A stretch of DNA of 64,000 nucleotides from JAEUMY01 sp031394355 (GCA_031394355.1 JANNSU010000075.1:1-64000); one strand, 5' to 3'; positions 49,631 through 58,323 are shown, numbered from the stretch's first letter. Numbers and translations are program-made. The notes: generated by a model not told the origin, from the sequence alone.

Positions 49631-50953
49631 ATGCAAACCTACTTCAACGAACTCGCCGACTGGATCGGCACCCAAATGAAAACCGGCGAGACTTTTCTCG
49701 CCTCGCTCTCAGCCGAGGATTCCGACTTCATCCGCTTCAACCATAGCAAGGTGCGCCAGGCCACCAGCGTGAAGCAGATCGCGCTGACGCTCGGGCTCAT
49801 CAAGGATCGTCGCCGCGCGGACATCAAGCTCATGCTGTCGGGCATTCCGGAGCAGGATCGCGCGCAGATCAGCCAGGTGCTCGACATCCTGCGCGCCGAT
49901 CTCGCACAGTTGCCGGAGGACCCGTACCTGCTCTATTCGGAGACGGTGAACAACAGCGAGGTGCAATCACAGGCCAAACTGCCCCGCCCGGACGAAGTGC
50001 TGGATCAGGTCACTCGCGAAGGCGCGGGCGTGGATCTGGTCGGCCTCTACGCGGGCGGCAAGCTCTATCGCGGCTTCGCCAATTCGCTAGGCCAGCGCAA
50101 CTGGCATAGCGCGGACAATTTCAACTTTGAGTGGTGTCTCTACCACGCAGCCGACAAAGCGGTGAAGTCGAGCTACGCAGGCGCGGTGTGGGATGCACGC
50201 GAATATTCGCAGAAGATGGCGTTCGCCAAAACGCAATTGGCGCGCCTGGGCGACAAGCCCATGGCGCTGAAGCCGGGCCAGTATCGCGCCTGGCTCGCAC
50301 CCTCGGCGCTGAATGAAGTGCTGTCCATGCTCTGCTGGGGCGGCTTCGGCATCAAGTCGCAGAAGACCAAGCAGAGCTGCCTCGCGAAGATGATCGAGGA
50401 CGGTGCGGTGATGAACCCCGCCGTCAACATCCGCGAGAACACGGCAGAGGGATTGGCGAGCGGATTCCAGCAGGACGGCTTCGTGAAGAAGGGGCGCGTG
50501 GATCTCATATCCGGCGGCGTGCTCAACGACGCACTGATCTCGCCCCGCTCCGCGATGGAGTATCAGACCGAGACCAATGGCGCCAACCTGTACGAAATGC
50601 CGGAATCGCTCGACATGGCGGGCGGCACATTGAATCGGGACGATGCGCTGACGTCGTTGGACACCGGGCTCCTCATCGGCAACCTCTGGTATCTCAACTT
50701 CTCCGACCGCGCAGCCTGCCGCATGACGGGCATGACACGCTTCGCGACATTCTGGGTGGAAAATGGCGAAATCAAGGCGCCGCTCAACGTCATGCGATTC
50801 GATGATTCTGTTTACCGCATGCTGGGCGACAATCTGGAAGGCCTGACCCGCGAGTGCGAGTTGCAGCCGAGCTCGGACAGCTATGGGGAACGATCCGTCC
50901 TGTCCACTCGTCTACCCGGTGCTCTGGTCAAGGACTTCGCACTGACCCTGTAA
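49631..50953 (+). CDS. TldD/PmbA-family subunit (TldE/PmbA-like)
   Basis: The 440-residue protein is a second member of the TldD/PmbA family without the HExxxH zinc motif, as expected for the TldE/PmbA-type partner. Family segments include LIKDRRRADIKLMLSG, GVDLVGLYAGGKLYRGFANSLGQRN and the C-terminal VLSTRLPGALVKDF. It lies after tldD across inverted repeat D. Palindrome copy 21 encodes Glu-Tyr-Ser-Gln at residue 191 (AREYSQKM). Confidence 0.9.
   Translation: MQTYFNELADWIGTQMKTGETFLASLSAEDSDFIRFNHSKVRQATSVKQIALTLGLIKDRRRADIKLMLSGIPEQDRAQISQVLDILRADLAQLPEDPYLLYSETVNNSEVQSQAKLPRPDEVLDQVTREGAGVDLVGLYAGGKLYRGFANSLGQRNWHSADNFNFEWCLYHAADKAVKSSYAGAVWDAREYSQKMAFAKTQLARLGDKPMALKPGQYRAWLAPSALNEVLSMLCWGGFGIKSQKTKQSCLAKMIEDGAVMNPAVNIRENTAEGLASGFQQDGFVKKGRVDLISGGVLNDALISPRSAMEYQTETNGANLYEMPESLDMAGGTLNRDDALTSLDTGLLIGNLWYLNFSDRAACRMTGMTRFATFWVENGEIKAPLNVMRFDDSVYRMLGDNLEGLTRECELQPSSDSYGERSVLSTRLPGALVKDFALTL
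50199..50210. repeat. Iterated palindrome, copy 21
   Basis: Exact copy in the TldE-like gene, flanked C/A, read as Glu-Tyr-Ser-Gln. Confidence 0.95.
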
Positions 50954-51017
50954 AAAGTGGTTGACCGGCAGCACAGATTTAAATAGACTTTTCCACATTA
51001 AAATAAAGAGTTACCGG

Positions 51018-52670
51018 ATGATCTTCAGGCGCAGCCTTATCTCCTGCTCGGTCTTGGCTGCGTTGTTGGCAGCGCAGATGACGCCCTTCTCGGCCTGGGC
51101 TCAGACGGCACCCGCACATACTGCATTGGGGCCATCGATTCCGGATGAGGCCCCGCTGCCACCACCACCCGCTGCTGCAGAGCCGCTGCCGCCGCTCTCG
51201 CCAGCAGAAGCGCAAGCCAACCGCGATCTGTGGGAACGGATTCGTGCCGGGTTCAAGATGGCACCCCTTGAATCGCCTTTGGTGCTGGTGCATGAGGACT
51301 GGTATTCCCGCCGCCCCGACTACATCGGCCGATTTGTGGATCGCGGTGCCCTGTATCTGCATCACATCGTGGAGGAAGTCGAGAAGCGCGGCATGCCGAT
51401 GGAAATCGCGCTGCTGCCCGTCATCGAAAGCGCGTTCAATCCCGGTGCCTATTCCCGCGCCCACGCCTCCGGCATGTGGCAATTCATTCCTTCGACCGGC
51501 AAGCTCTACGGCCTCGATCAGAACTGGTGGACGGACCATCGTCGTGACGTGGTTGCCTCGACTCACGCAGCACTCAACTACCTCGAAAAGCTCTACAACC
51601 AGTTCAACAGCTGGGAGCTGGCACTGGCTGCCTACAACTGTGGCGAAGGCTGCGTCGGCCGCGCCATCGCGAAAAACGAAAAGCGCAACAAGCCGACCGA
51701 CTTCCTGTCGCTCGACCTGCCAAAGGAGACCCGCAACTACGTCCCCAAGCTGCTCGCCGTGAAGAACATCATCCAGTGGCCCTCCTCCTACGGCATCAAG
51801 CTGGAGGCCATCCCGGATGAGCCCTACTTCACCCGTGTGGCCGCGCCGCCCAAGATTGATGTGAAGCTTGCAGCGAAACTGGCAGAGATGCCGGAAGACG
51901 AATTCGTCGCCCTCAATCCTGCATTCAACAAACCTGTTGCCGCCGTCGAGAGCGGGCATTTTCTGCTCCCCATCGACAAGGCACCGGTGTTCCGCGAGAA
52001 CCTGGAGAACTACGACAAGCCGCTCGTCTCGTGGTCAGCGTACTCCGCGCAGCGCGGCGAATCCGTCGACCAGATTGCGAAGAAGCATGGCGTGACGCCA
52101 TCTTATTTACGCACCGTGAATGGCCGCCTCAAGGAACGCAAGGGCAAGCTGGCGCAGCCGATGCTGCTGATGGTGCCGGCGCAGGCGGGCGGGCTGATTC
52201 GTGCCTCGCTGGATGTTTCCCCACCGGCAGCCCAGACAGCGGCACAGCAGCCCCGATCCGATGTGCCGTTCACCTACCGCGTGCGGCCCGGCGATTCGCT
52301 CTATGTCATCGCCAATCGCCACGACCTGGATGTCGAGGACTTGCGCGAATTCAACAATTTGCGGGGCAACCATCTCGCTGTCGGGCAGACGCTTCGCCTT
52401 ACCGGTGCGTCCGCCCCGCTGCTGAAATCGACGCCGGTCGTGGCTGCTGCCCGTCCTGCGGCAGAGCGACCGACCGCCACCAAGGCAGCACCCGTTGCGA
52501 GCCAGGCGGTAGCCGCTGCTACCACCCGCACCTACACCGTGCGCGCCGGCGATACGCTCTACTCCATCGCGCAGCGATTCGGTATCGCGCTGAACGATCT
52601 GCTGGCGTGGAACAATCTCACGGCACAGTCTGTCATCCAGCCGGGTAGGCAGGTCCGCGTCAGGGCCTGA
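51018..52670 (+). CDS. mltD: Membrane-bound lytic murein transglycosylase D with three LysM repeats
   Basis: The 550-residue protein starts at ATG 51018 with AAAGAG upstream and has a signal peptide. A transglycosylase SLT domain spans about residues 95-260; the catalytic Glu is in LLPVIESAFNPGAYS and the domain continues GMWQFIPSTGKLYGL and AAYNCGEG. LysM-like repeats are near 338-386 (weak), 417-460 (YRVRPGDSLYVIAN) and 505-549 (YTVRAGDTLYSIAQ). It cuts peptidoglycan glycan strands. No lipobox is seen, unlike E. coli MltD. Confidence 0.94.
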   Translation: MIFRRSLISCSVLAALLAAQMTPFSAWAQTAPAHTALGPSIPDEAPLPPPPAAAEPLPPLSPAEAQANRDLWERIRAGFKMAPLESPLVLVHEDWYSRRPDYIGRFVDRGALYLHHIVEEVEKRGMPMEIALLPVIESAFNPGAYSRAHASGMWQFIPSTGKLYGLDQNWWTDHRRDVVASTHAALNYLEKLYNQFNSWELALAAYNCGEGCVGRAIAKNEKRNKPTDFLSLDLPKETRNYVPKLLAVKNIIQWPSSYGIKLEAIPDEPYFTRVAAPPKIDVKLAAKLAEMPEDEFVALNPAFNKPVAAVESGHFLLPIDKAPVFRENLENYDKPLVSWSAYSAQRGESVDQIAKKHGVTPSYLRTVNGRLKERKGKLAQPMLLMVPAQAGGLIRASLDVSPPAAQTAAQQPRSDVPFTYRVRPGDSLYVIANRHDLDVEDLREFNNLRGNHLAVGQTLRLTGASAPLLKSTPVVAAARPAAERPTATKAAPVASQAVAAATTRTYTVRAGDTLYSIAQRFGIALNDLLAWNNLTAQSVIQPGRQVRVRA

Positions 52671-52718
52671 TCCTGCGATTGGGTTACCCCGGTTGCGGCA
52701 ACAGCAGCAACTGCCGCT

Positions 52719-52730
52719 GCGAATATTCGC
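52719..52730. repeat. Iterated palindrome, copy 22
   Basis: Exact copy extended as CTGCGAATATTCGCA, 49 bp after the mltD stop codon. Confidence 0.95.
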
Positions 52731-52812
52731 AATGCTTGTTGGCGGCGCGCGCAGCGCTAAGTGAAGTCGTCCAAGAGTGTGCAGCAGGGGCTGGTGTGAT
52801 AATGAAAGACCT

Positions 52813-52879
52813 GACCCTATTTGTCGTGTGACCCTATTTGTCGTGCTATTTGTCGTGACCCCATTTGTCCATTTGTCGC
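52813..52879. repeat. Short tandem tract, GACCCTATTTGTCGTG-like units
   Basis: Five imperfect units (GACCCTATTTGTCGTG and shortened forms) run head to tail. With palindrome copy 22 they are the only structure in the 314-bp gap 52671-52984 before the HiPIP gene. Confidence 0.85.
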
Positions 52880-52984
52880 AAAAGGCAAGGCCCCCATGAT
52901 CCTGCGATAGATGCCAGACAGATTGGGGTGTAAGCAAGTGTTCCTGGCTGCGACAAACAGGCGTCGAATTATAGGAGTGTCTCC

Positions 52985-53311
52985 ATGTCCAGCCAGCCAC
53001 TGTCTACTCGCCGTGTTTTCCTGACCCAAGTGGTCGTGGGCGGCTCCGCTTTCATCGCTTTCGGGGCACAGGCGCAGCAGCAGCCCCGCGTTGACGAACG
53101 TGATGCGCAGGCGATGGCACTCGGCTACGTGGCCGATTCCGCCAAAGCCGATGCGAAGAAGTTTCCCAATCGTGCCAAGGATCAGATGTGCAAAGGCTGC
53201 CAGCTTTACTCAGGCAAGGTCAACGATGCCAATGGACCCTGCGCGATCTTCGGGGGCAAACACGTGCTTTCAGGTGGCTGGTGCAGCAGCTGGACCAAAC
53301 GGGCCACTTGA
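52985..53311 (+). CDS. High-potential iron-sulfur protein (HiPIP)
   Basis: The 108-residue protein has a twin-arginine-type signal (STRRVFLTQVVVGG) and the HiPIP cluster ligands: CKGCQLY, then GPCAIFGG and GGWCSSW, four cysteines with HiPIP spacing. It is a soluble periplasmic electron carrier, usually between the bc1 complex and a terminal reductase or photosynthetic centre. A gene for a heme-c HAMP protein follows 70 bp downstream. The pair is flanked by short tandem repeats. Confidence 0.94.
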   Translation: MSSQPLSTRRVFLTQVVVGGSAFIAFGAQAQQQPRVDERDAQAMALGYVADSAKADAKKFPNRAKDQMCKGCQLYSGKVNDANGPCAIFGGKHVLSGGWCSSWTKRAT

Positions 53312-53381
53312 TCGGCTTCCCGCATGCCCGCTACTGGAGGCTGCAACGCACTGGTGATCGACCTGGGCAGAAACTGATTTC

Positions 53382-54608
53382 ATGAACAAAGCGACCAACA
53401 GCAGCGCGTTTGAACAGTCCTTCATCTTTCACATGATTCGGGACTTCTTTGCGTTGCTGGTTTTGGTGGCGGTGGTGGAGTTGGGCATTCGCTACGCCGC
53501 TGTGCGCTGGGACTTCAGCCGCCATGAACCTGCGCGTGTGGCCAGCGCGGCGCAGCAACTGGCAAACGACGTGAAGTCGATCATGCTCAATGCCGGCGGG
53601 CCGACTGCGGCGCGTACCGTGTACCCTATTCTCAACCGCAATTACGAAGACTTGGGCCTATCGATCGCCGTGTTGCCCAGCCCGGTGACCGTAGAGTCGA
53701 TCAAGGTCCAGCTCGGCATGGACGCCAAAGGCCTGCAGCCCCGCTGGGCAGAGGGCACCCACACCGAGGCCAGCGTCGAACTGCGAGCGGAACAGTTTTG
53801 CCAAGGTTGCCATGTGAAAGCGCTTCTGGGCGACGTGCTCGGAACCGTTCAGGTGCGCAGCTATCTGCAGCGCATGGAAGCGATGTGGTGGCACGAGGTC
53901 CGCCTGACCGCTGTTGCGCTGAGCATGAAAATTCTGGTGCACACGATTCTGTTGTTTTTGCTCCTGCGAATCCGCATGGAGCCGTTACTGGCGCTGCGCC
54001 AAACCATGTCCGTCCTGGCTCGCGGCGTGATGGACTTGTCGCCGCGGGCGACAGTGAAGGGCCATGATGAATTTGCTGAGCTCGCGCAGGATTTGAACCA
54101 TTTTCTGGACCGCATCACGCAGATCGTGCACGACCTGGATCGCATCCTGAGCGAAGTGGTCAGCGTGGGCACCCGGCTGGGCCAGGTCAATGTTCAACTC
54201 GAAAGACAACTATCTGGCTTGCGCGACGCTGGGATACAGGCCGTCGAGCATGGAATGCGCCAAAGGTTGGACATACAGCGTGTAGCCTCTCGCGAGGCCG
54301 GGGCCTTCGAATCCCTGACACGAACGCTGGAAGACCTCGTGGCGGCAGCCCCTTCGCGTCCTGACGTGGTGCCAGCACTGGGCGAGTACCTGCAGCGCAT
54401 CCGCTCGAGCTTTTCTGCGGTGAACAGTGCGCTGGAGGTGACCGCAGCCGGGCTGGCCGCGCCCGAGATGCCGTCAGCTCAATACCAGGTCTTCGCCCAG
54501 TCGCTGCACGACATGGCCTTGTTGGAGGCAACGATGCAACAAGTGGCCGAGTCAGGCCAGCAGGTGCTGCATCGGTTGAGTCAAGGGCGACAACAGACGG
54601 CCGCGTAG
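53382..54608 (+). CDS. Membrane heme-c sensor-like protein with HAMP domain and no output domain
   Basis: The 408-residue protein has a transmembrane helix near residues 17-37, a periplasmic domain of about 140 residues and a second helix near 183-202. A HAMP linker (RMEPLLALRQTMSVLARGVMDLSPRA ... DEFAELAQDLNHFLDRI, cut here for length) precedes a cytoplasmic coiled coil. The periplasmic domain holds one heme-c motif CQGCH, as in DUF3365/Tll0287-like sensors. No histidine kinase, GGDEF or methyl-accepting tip is present; the tail is just a helical bundle. It may signal by protein contact. The HiPIP gene next to it suggests redox input. Confidence 0.85.
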   Translation: MNKATNSSAFEQSFIFHMIRDFFALLVLVAVVELGIRYAAVRWDFSRHEPARVASAAQQLANDVKSIMLNAGGPTAARTVYPILNRNYEDLGLSIAVLPSPVTVESIKVQLGMDAKGLQPRWAEGTHTEASVELRAEQFCQGCHVKALLGDVLGTVQVRSYLQRMEAMWWHEVRLTAVALSMKILVHTILLFLLLRIRMEPLLALRQTMSVLARGVMDLSPRATVKGHDEFAELAQDLNHFLDRITQIVHDLDRILSEVVSVGTRLGQVNVQLERQLSGLRDAGIQAVEHGMRQRLDIQRVASREAGAFESLTRTLEDLVAAAPSRPDVVPALGEYLQRIRSSFSAVNSALEVTAAGLAAPEMPSAQYQVFAQSLHDMALLEATMQQVAESGQQVLHRLSQGRQQTAA

Positions 54609-54797
54609 GGCCAAACAGGCCGTGTAGCAGGAATCAATTGTGGGCTGTCCCCTATTGTTCGTTGGTTTGGACCCCGTTGGTTTGTGGTTTGCGTTGGTTT
54701 GCTAAGTTCCTTGGCCTCAGTCTTGCCAGCGCAAAAAAACTGGTGTCTTAGTAATTTACTACGCCACTGGAAGTAAGAATAATTCTACTCACGCCCG
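54609..54797. other. Intergenic tract with GTTGGTTTG tandem units
   Basis: Three GTTGGTTTG units (54661, 54676, 54693) and CCCCTATTGTTCG resemble the tract at 52813, so similar low-complexity DNA flanks the HiPIP/heme-sensor pair on both sides. The rest becomes AT-rich and shows no gene. Confidence 0.7.
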
Positions 54798-55244
54798 CTA
54801 GCAACCCGGCCCCCAATCTACGTCGTACACCACAAATTCCCAACCGCCAATCGTATCGTCTAGAACTTTTACTCCGTACCACTCCCAACGTCCGTAGTAT
54901 TTCGGCTGTGAGCACTCAGCATAGGTCGGCTCACCACCTCCCTCGTCAGCCCTTCTTGGAGTCTGGCGCGTTCCGGCGATTGGTGTTGCAGACACAATTT
55001 GAGCACTTCTAAAGAGAACAACACGCTCAATGATTCCATCTGGATACTTCACGCAATACTCGCCCGGAGGTGACAGAGCTCCATAGGCTTCTATAACCGC
55101 ATATCCAAGACCGGTACGCCATTGCTCCGCAGTAGGATAGTGGGAGTTGGGGCTCGAAGGATGACTTACCAACCTAGCGCCTTCACAGGCGATTGCGGAA
55201 ACAGTCACAAGCATTAGCCACAGACCAAGTATCCATTTACTCAT
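54798..55244 (-). CDS. Unknown exported protein, AT-rich region
   Basis: The 148-residue protein has a signal peptide ending at AIA-CEG, so it may be processed at the Cys as a lipoprotein or start with a disulphide. It has several Cys (CVKYPDG; YAECSQPKYYGRWEWYG; final WGPGC) and aromatic beta-rich segments. No family is recognised. Its ATG overlaps the stop of the gene upstream (ATGA). Base composition is visibly lower in G+C than its neighbours, suggesting recent transfer. Confidence 0.7.
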   Translation of the reverse strand: MSKWILGLWLMLVTVSAIACEGARLVSHPSSPNSHYPTAEQWRTGLGYAVIEAYGALSPPGEYCVKYPDGIIERVVLFRSAQIVSATPIAGTRQTPRRADEGGGEPTYAECSQPKYYGRWEWYGVKVLDDTIGGWEFVVYDVDWGPGC

Positions 55245-56242
55245 TTGCCGCTCCTTATGCCAAGTTGTCGTAGGTCTCGGTTGCGTATTGTTGTGATGAT
55301 TTGCTGCTGCAAAGTTTGAGCCAAATTCATGTCTTCTGGGCTCAAAATGTACCTCTGATAGAAGCTACCTACAGAATCTGCGTTACAACGTCTTGTCATT
55401 CGGCATTCTGTAGCAATTAGCTCGTTATTTGTGGAGCAATCCATGCCGAAAGAGCAAGATGCAAGAATCCAGGCGGCTTCGGCAACTGCAGGAGATGCAC
55501 CTTGAAATAGGCTATTCTGAAAGTTGGATGAATTTTGGTGCAGAGCGGTACGCCATACTTGCCCCATGGATTGGAGAGCTAACGGGTTCTCACTTAGAAT
55601 TAGATCCGATGCTTCAACAAGCAGAGCGCTGGCATTCTTAGACATAATCGCGTTTTGCTGGAGCGCAACTGATCGGGCTTCGATGCTCTTTCCTGCGTGG
55701 AGAGTACTTAAGTCGGCAGCAAGTCTCTCAGCCGTCAATTCGGAGAAGTAATCTCTACATGCCTCCACATAGGCGGCGACTCGCTCTCTATGAAGCGTGT
55801 CTTCCAAGGGATTGGGGGCTGCCTTCGAACGGACTCGGTCAACAAAAGCAACGTACTTGTCCACACCGAAACCGGTAAGAGACCCACAAGACAATCGCTT
55901 GTATTCGGCCAAAAAGCGCTCGGTAGAGTCGATGGGGGCGCCTTTGTACCTTCTATGGAAGTCAGAAGCAGACTTTGTGCTTCCATACTCATCCCACAAT
56001 TTATGCATTCTCAAAGAAGCCCCTTCTTGGCTCACCAAAACGGGGCGCGCCGAGGTTGCATCCAGCTTAGGTTGCAATTGCGCCGATACAGATTCGCTGG
56101 ATGTTCGAGGTGGCTGCGTGGAAAGAGTCGGCCCTTTAGCTCCATCTAGAGCTGGAAGCTCTCCATGAAAAAAATATGCGAGTGAAGCAATTCCGATTGA
56201 GGCGACTATCAGCACACCAATTAACAGTTTTGTTTTGGGCAT
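55241..56242 (-). CDS. Unknown protein with N-terminal signal anchor, AT-rich region
   Basis: The 333-residue protein begins with one hydrophobic helix (residues 5-24) and a Ser/Pro-rich linker, then a long mostly helical domain from about residue 75. Cys residues occur at CGSL, ACRDY, ASCSFGMDCST and CRMTRRCNA. The fold is not recognised. It is translationally coupled to the small exported protein. Codon choice and G+C differ from the rest of the window. It could be part of an acquired two-gene unit of unknown role. Confidence 0.7.
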   Translation of the reverse strand: MPKTKLLIGVLIVASIGIASLAYFFHGELPALDGAKGPTLSTQPPRTSSESVSAQLQPKLDATSARPVLVSQEGASLRMHKLWDEYGSTKSASDFHRRYKGAPIDSTERFLAEYKRLSCGSLTGFGVDKYVAFVDRVRSKAAPNPLEDTLHRERVAAYVEACRDYFSELTAERLAADLSTLHAGKSIEARSVALQQNAIMSKNASALLVEASDLILSENPLALQSMGQVWRTALHQNSSNFQNSLFQGASPAVAEAAWILASCSFGMDCSTNNELIATECRMTRRCNADSVGSFYQRYILSPEDMNLAQTLQQQIITTIRNRDLRQLGIRSGK

Positions 56243-56494
56243 TTTCTAGTATTGCTATCAAACTAAATGTGTTTGCATGGCCAAGCGCCGAGAGTAGTAA
56301 TGCTCGTTCAACATCCAATTTAAGTAAAGCGCATCCACTTCAACCCCAGGGTGGATTCAACTACCCTCCCTGAGGCTCAACCATCCCATCCTGATCGCCC
56401 GATCCGGCGAATGATAATTCGCACACTATCACAACAATCCCCACAGTCCTCATTCTGAAATCGTCGACTATTTCTTGAGTCAAGCAGTGCCACT
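56243..56494. other. AT-rich intergenic region upstream of the orphan pair
   Basis: No gene is seen. Near 56407-56422 is GCGAAT-GATA-ATTCGC, the iterated palindrome with four bases inserted at its centre. The promoter for the minus-strand orphan pair should lie at 56250-56320, but I cannot point to a clear -35/-10. Confidence 0.5.
56407..56422. repeat. Expanded palindrome GCGAAT-GATA-ATTCGC
   Basis: Both half-sites of the iterated palindrome are exact and separated by four extra bases. Confidence 0.6.
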
Positions 56495-58198
56495 TCACGC
56501 CGCTGTCCGGCTCCCATCCCAACCCTTCGGGATCGAGCCCAGCAGCTTCTTCGTGTACTCCTGCTTCGGATTGAGGTAAATCTCGTCCGAATTGGCGACT
56601 TCCACCACGTCGCCTTCGCTCATCACCATCACCTGGTCGGAGATGTACTTCACCACCGCGAGGTCATGCGAGATGAAGATATAGCTCATGCCGAACTCGT
56701 CCTGCAGATCCTGCAACAGGTTAAGCACCTGCGCCTGCACCGACACGTCCAGCGCGGACACGGATTCGTCGCAGATCAGCACCTCGGGCTTCATGGTCAG
56801 GCAGCGTGCAATGGCGATGCGCTGACGCTGGCCACCGGAAAATTCGTGCGGATACTTGTAGAACGACACCGGCGGCAGCCCGACCTTTTTCAGCAGCTCC
56901 AGCGCCATCTGCACGCGCTCCTGCTGATTGGTGCCAATGCCGTGCACGTCCATCGGCTCCTGCAAAATCTGGCCCACAGTCATGCGCGGGTTGAGCGATG
57001 CGTATGGGTTCTGGAAAATGATCTGGATGCGGCGCTTGTACTTCATGAAGTCTTTTTCGGAGAGCTTCAGGATATCCACGCCGTCGAACAGGACTTCACC
57101 GCCAGTGGCATCGTGCAGGCGCATGAGGGTCAACCCCACCGTCGTCTTGCCAGAGCCGGATTCACCCACGAGACCCAGCGTCTTGCCCTTGGCCAGCTTG
57201 AAGGACGCATCCTTTACGGCAGCGACTTTGCGCTTCTTGAACAGGCCATCCTTCAGCTCGAACTCCTTCTTCAGGTGCTTTACTTCAAGAATGATCGGCT
57301 CGCTGCCGGTGAGGCCGCGCGTGCGCTGCTCGGTCATGACCTTGCCGTCGCCCTTGAGGAAGTCGTCGATCACCGGCAGCCGCTTGGGGCGCACTTCGAT
57401 GCGTGGGCGGCAAGACAGCAGTGCCTTGGTGTACGGATGTTGGGGGTTCTCGAAAATTTCCTTGGCGGTACCCTTCTCTTGAATCTCGCCTTGCTGCATG
57501 ACGACGACGGAATCGGCAATCTCGCCCACGACACCCAGATCATGGGTAATGAACAGTACGGACATCTGATGCTTCTGCTGCAGATTCGCGATGAGGTCGA
57601 GGATCTGCTTCTGAATGGTCACATCCAGTGCAGTGGTCGGCTCGTCGGCGATGAGCAGCTTGGGCTCACAGGCAATGGCCATGGCGATCATGACGCGCTG
57701 CTGCTGGCCGCCAGACATCTCGTGCGGGTAAGACTTGATTCGCAATTTCGGATTGGGGATGCCAACCTCATTCAACAACTCTTCCACTCTCGCCCAGGCC
57801 TGGGCCTTGCTCATGCCCATGTGCAAGCGAAGCACCTCGGCAATCTGGTCGCCGACGGTGAACACCGGATTCAGCGACGTCATCGGCTCCTGGAAGATGA
57901 CCGAGATTTCCTTGCCGCGCAGTTTCTGCATTTCCCGCATGCCGAGCTTCAGCAGATTGCGGCCTTCATAGTTGATGACGCTATCTGGATGAATGATGGA
58001 CTGCCCTTCCGGCAGCAGGCCCAGCATGGACATTGCCGACACTGATTTTCCGGAGCCGGATTCGCCGACCAGGGCGACGGTCGAGTTGCGCGGCACCTTG
58101 AAGCTCACACCCTTTACGGCTTCGAAAACCTGACCTTGATCCAGACGGAAGGAAATGGTCAGGTTGTCGACTTCCAGCAGGTTCGGGGATTGGGTCAT
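56495..58198 (-). CDS. yejF: Peptide ABC transporter, fused double ATP-binding protein (YejF-like)
   Basis: The 567-residue protein has two ABC ATPase domains. The first has Walker A GESGSGKSVSAM, signature MSGGQQQRV and Walker B LLIADEPTTALD. The second has GESGSGKTTVGL, FSGGQRQRI and VLICDESVSALD. Each ends in an oligopeptide-type C-terminal motif. It powers the uptake of peptides through the YejB/YejE-like permeases encoded upstream on this strand. A 57-bp tandem repeat separates it from yejE. Confidence 0.95.
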   Translation of the reverse strand: MTQSPNLLEVDNLTISFRLDQGQVFEAVKGVSFKVPRNSTVALVGESGSGKSVSAMSMLGLLPEGQSIIHPDSVINYEGRNLLKLGMREMQKLRGKEISVIFQEPMTSLNPVFTVGDQIAEVLRLHMGMSKAQAWARVEELLNEVGIPNPKLRIKSYPHEMSGGQQQRVMIAMAIACEPKLLIADEPTTALDVTIQKQILDLIANLQQKHQMSVLFITHDLGVVGEIADSVVVMQQGEIQEKGTAKEIFENPQHPYTKALLSCRPRIEVRPKRLPVIDDFLKGDGKVMTEQRTRGLTGSEPIILEVKHLKKEFELKDGLFKKRKVAAVKDASFKLAKGKTLGLVGESGSGKTTVGLTLMRLHDATGGEVLFDGVDILKLSEKDFMKYKRRIQIIFQNPYASLNPRMTVGQILQEPMDVHGIGTNQQERVQMALELLKKVGLPPVSFYKYPHEFSGGQRQRIAIARCLTMKPEVLICDESVSALDVSVQAQVLNLLQDLQDEFGMSYIFISHDLAVVKYISDQVMVMSEGDVVEVANSDEIYLNPKQEYTKKLLGSIPKGWDGSRTAA

Positions 58199-58220
58199 GT
58201 CGTCATTCCAATAGTTGACT

Positions 58221-58323
58221 GGACCCCGTGTCGCGGCACGAGGTGAACGTCATTGCGAATATTCGCAATAGGTTTCCGGACCCCGTGTCGCGGCACGGGG
58301 TGACGATGATTGCGAATATTCGC
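58221..58323. repeat. 57-bp tandem repeat, each unit ending in the iterated palindrome
   Basis: Two units begin with GGACCCCGTGTCGCGGCAC (58221 and 58278) and end with a palindrome copy. The unit duplicates a palindrome together with its flank, lying between yejE and yejF. Confidence 0.9.
58255..58266. repeat. Iterated palindrome, copy 23
   Basis: Exact copy extended to ATTGCGAATATTCGCAAT in the first tandem unit. Confidence 0.95.
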
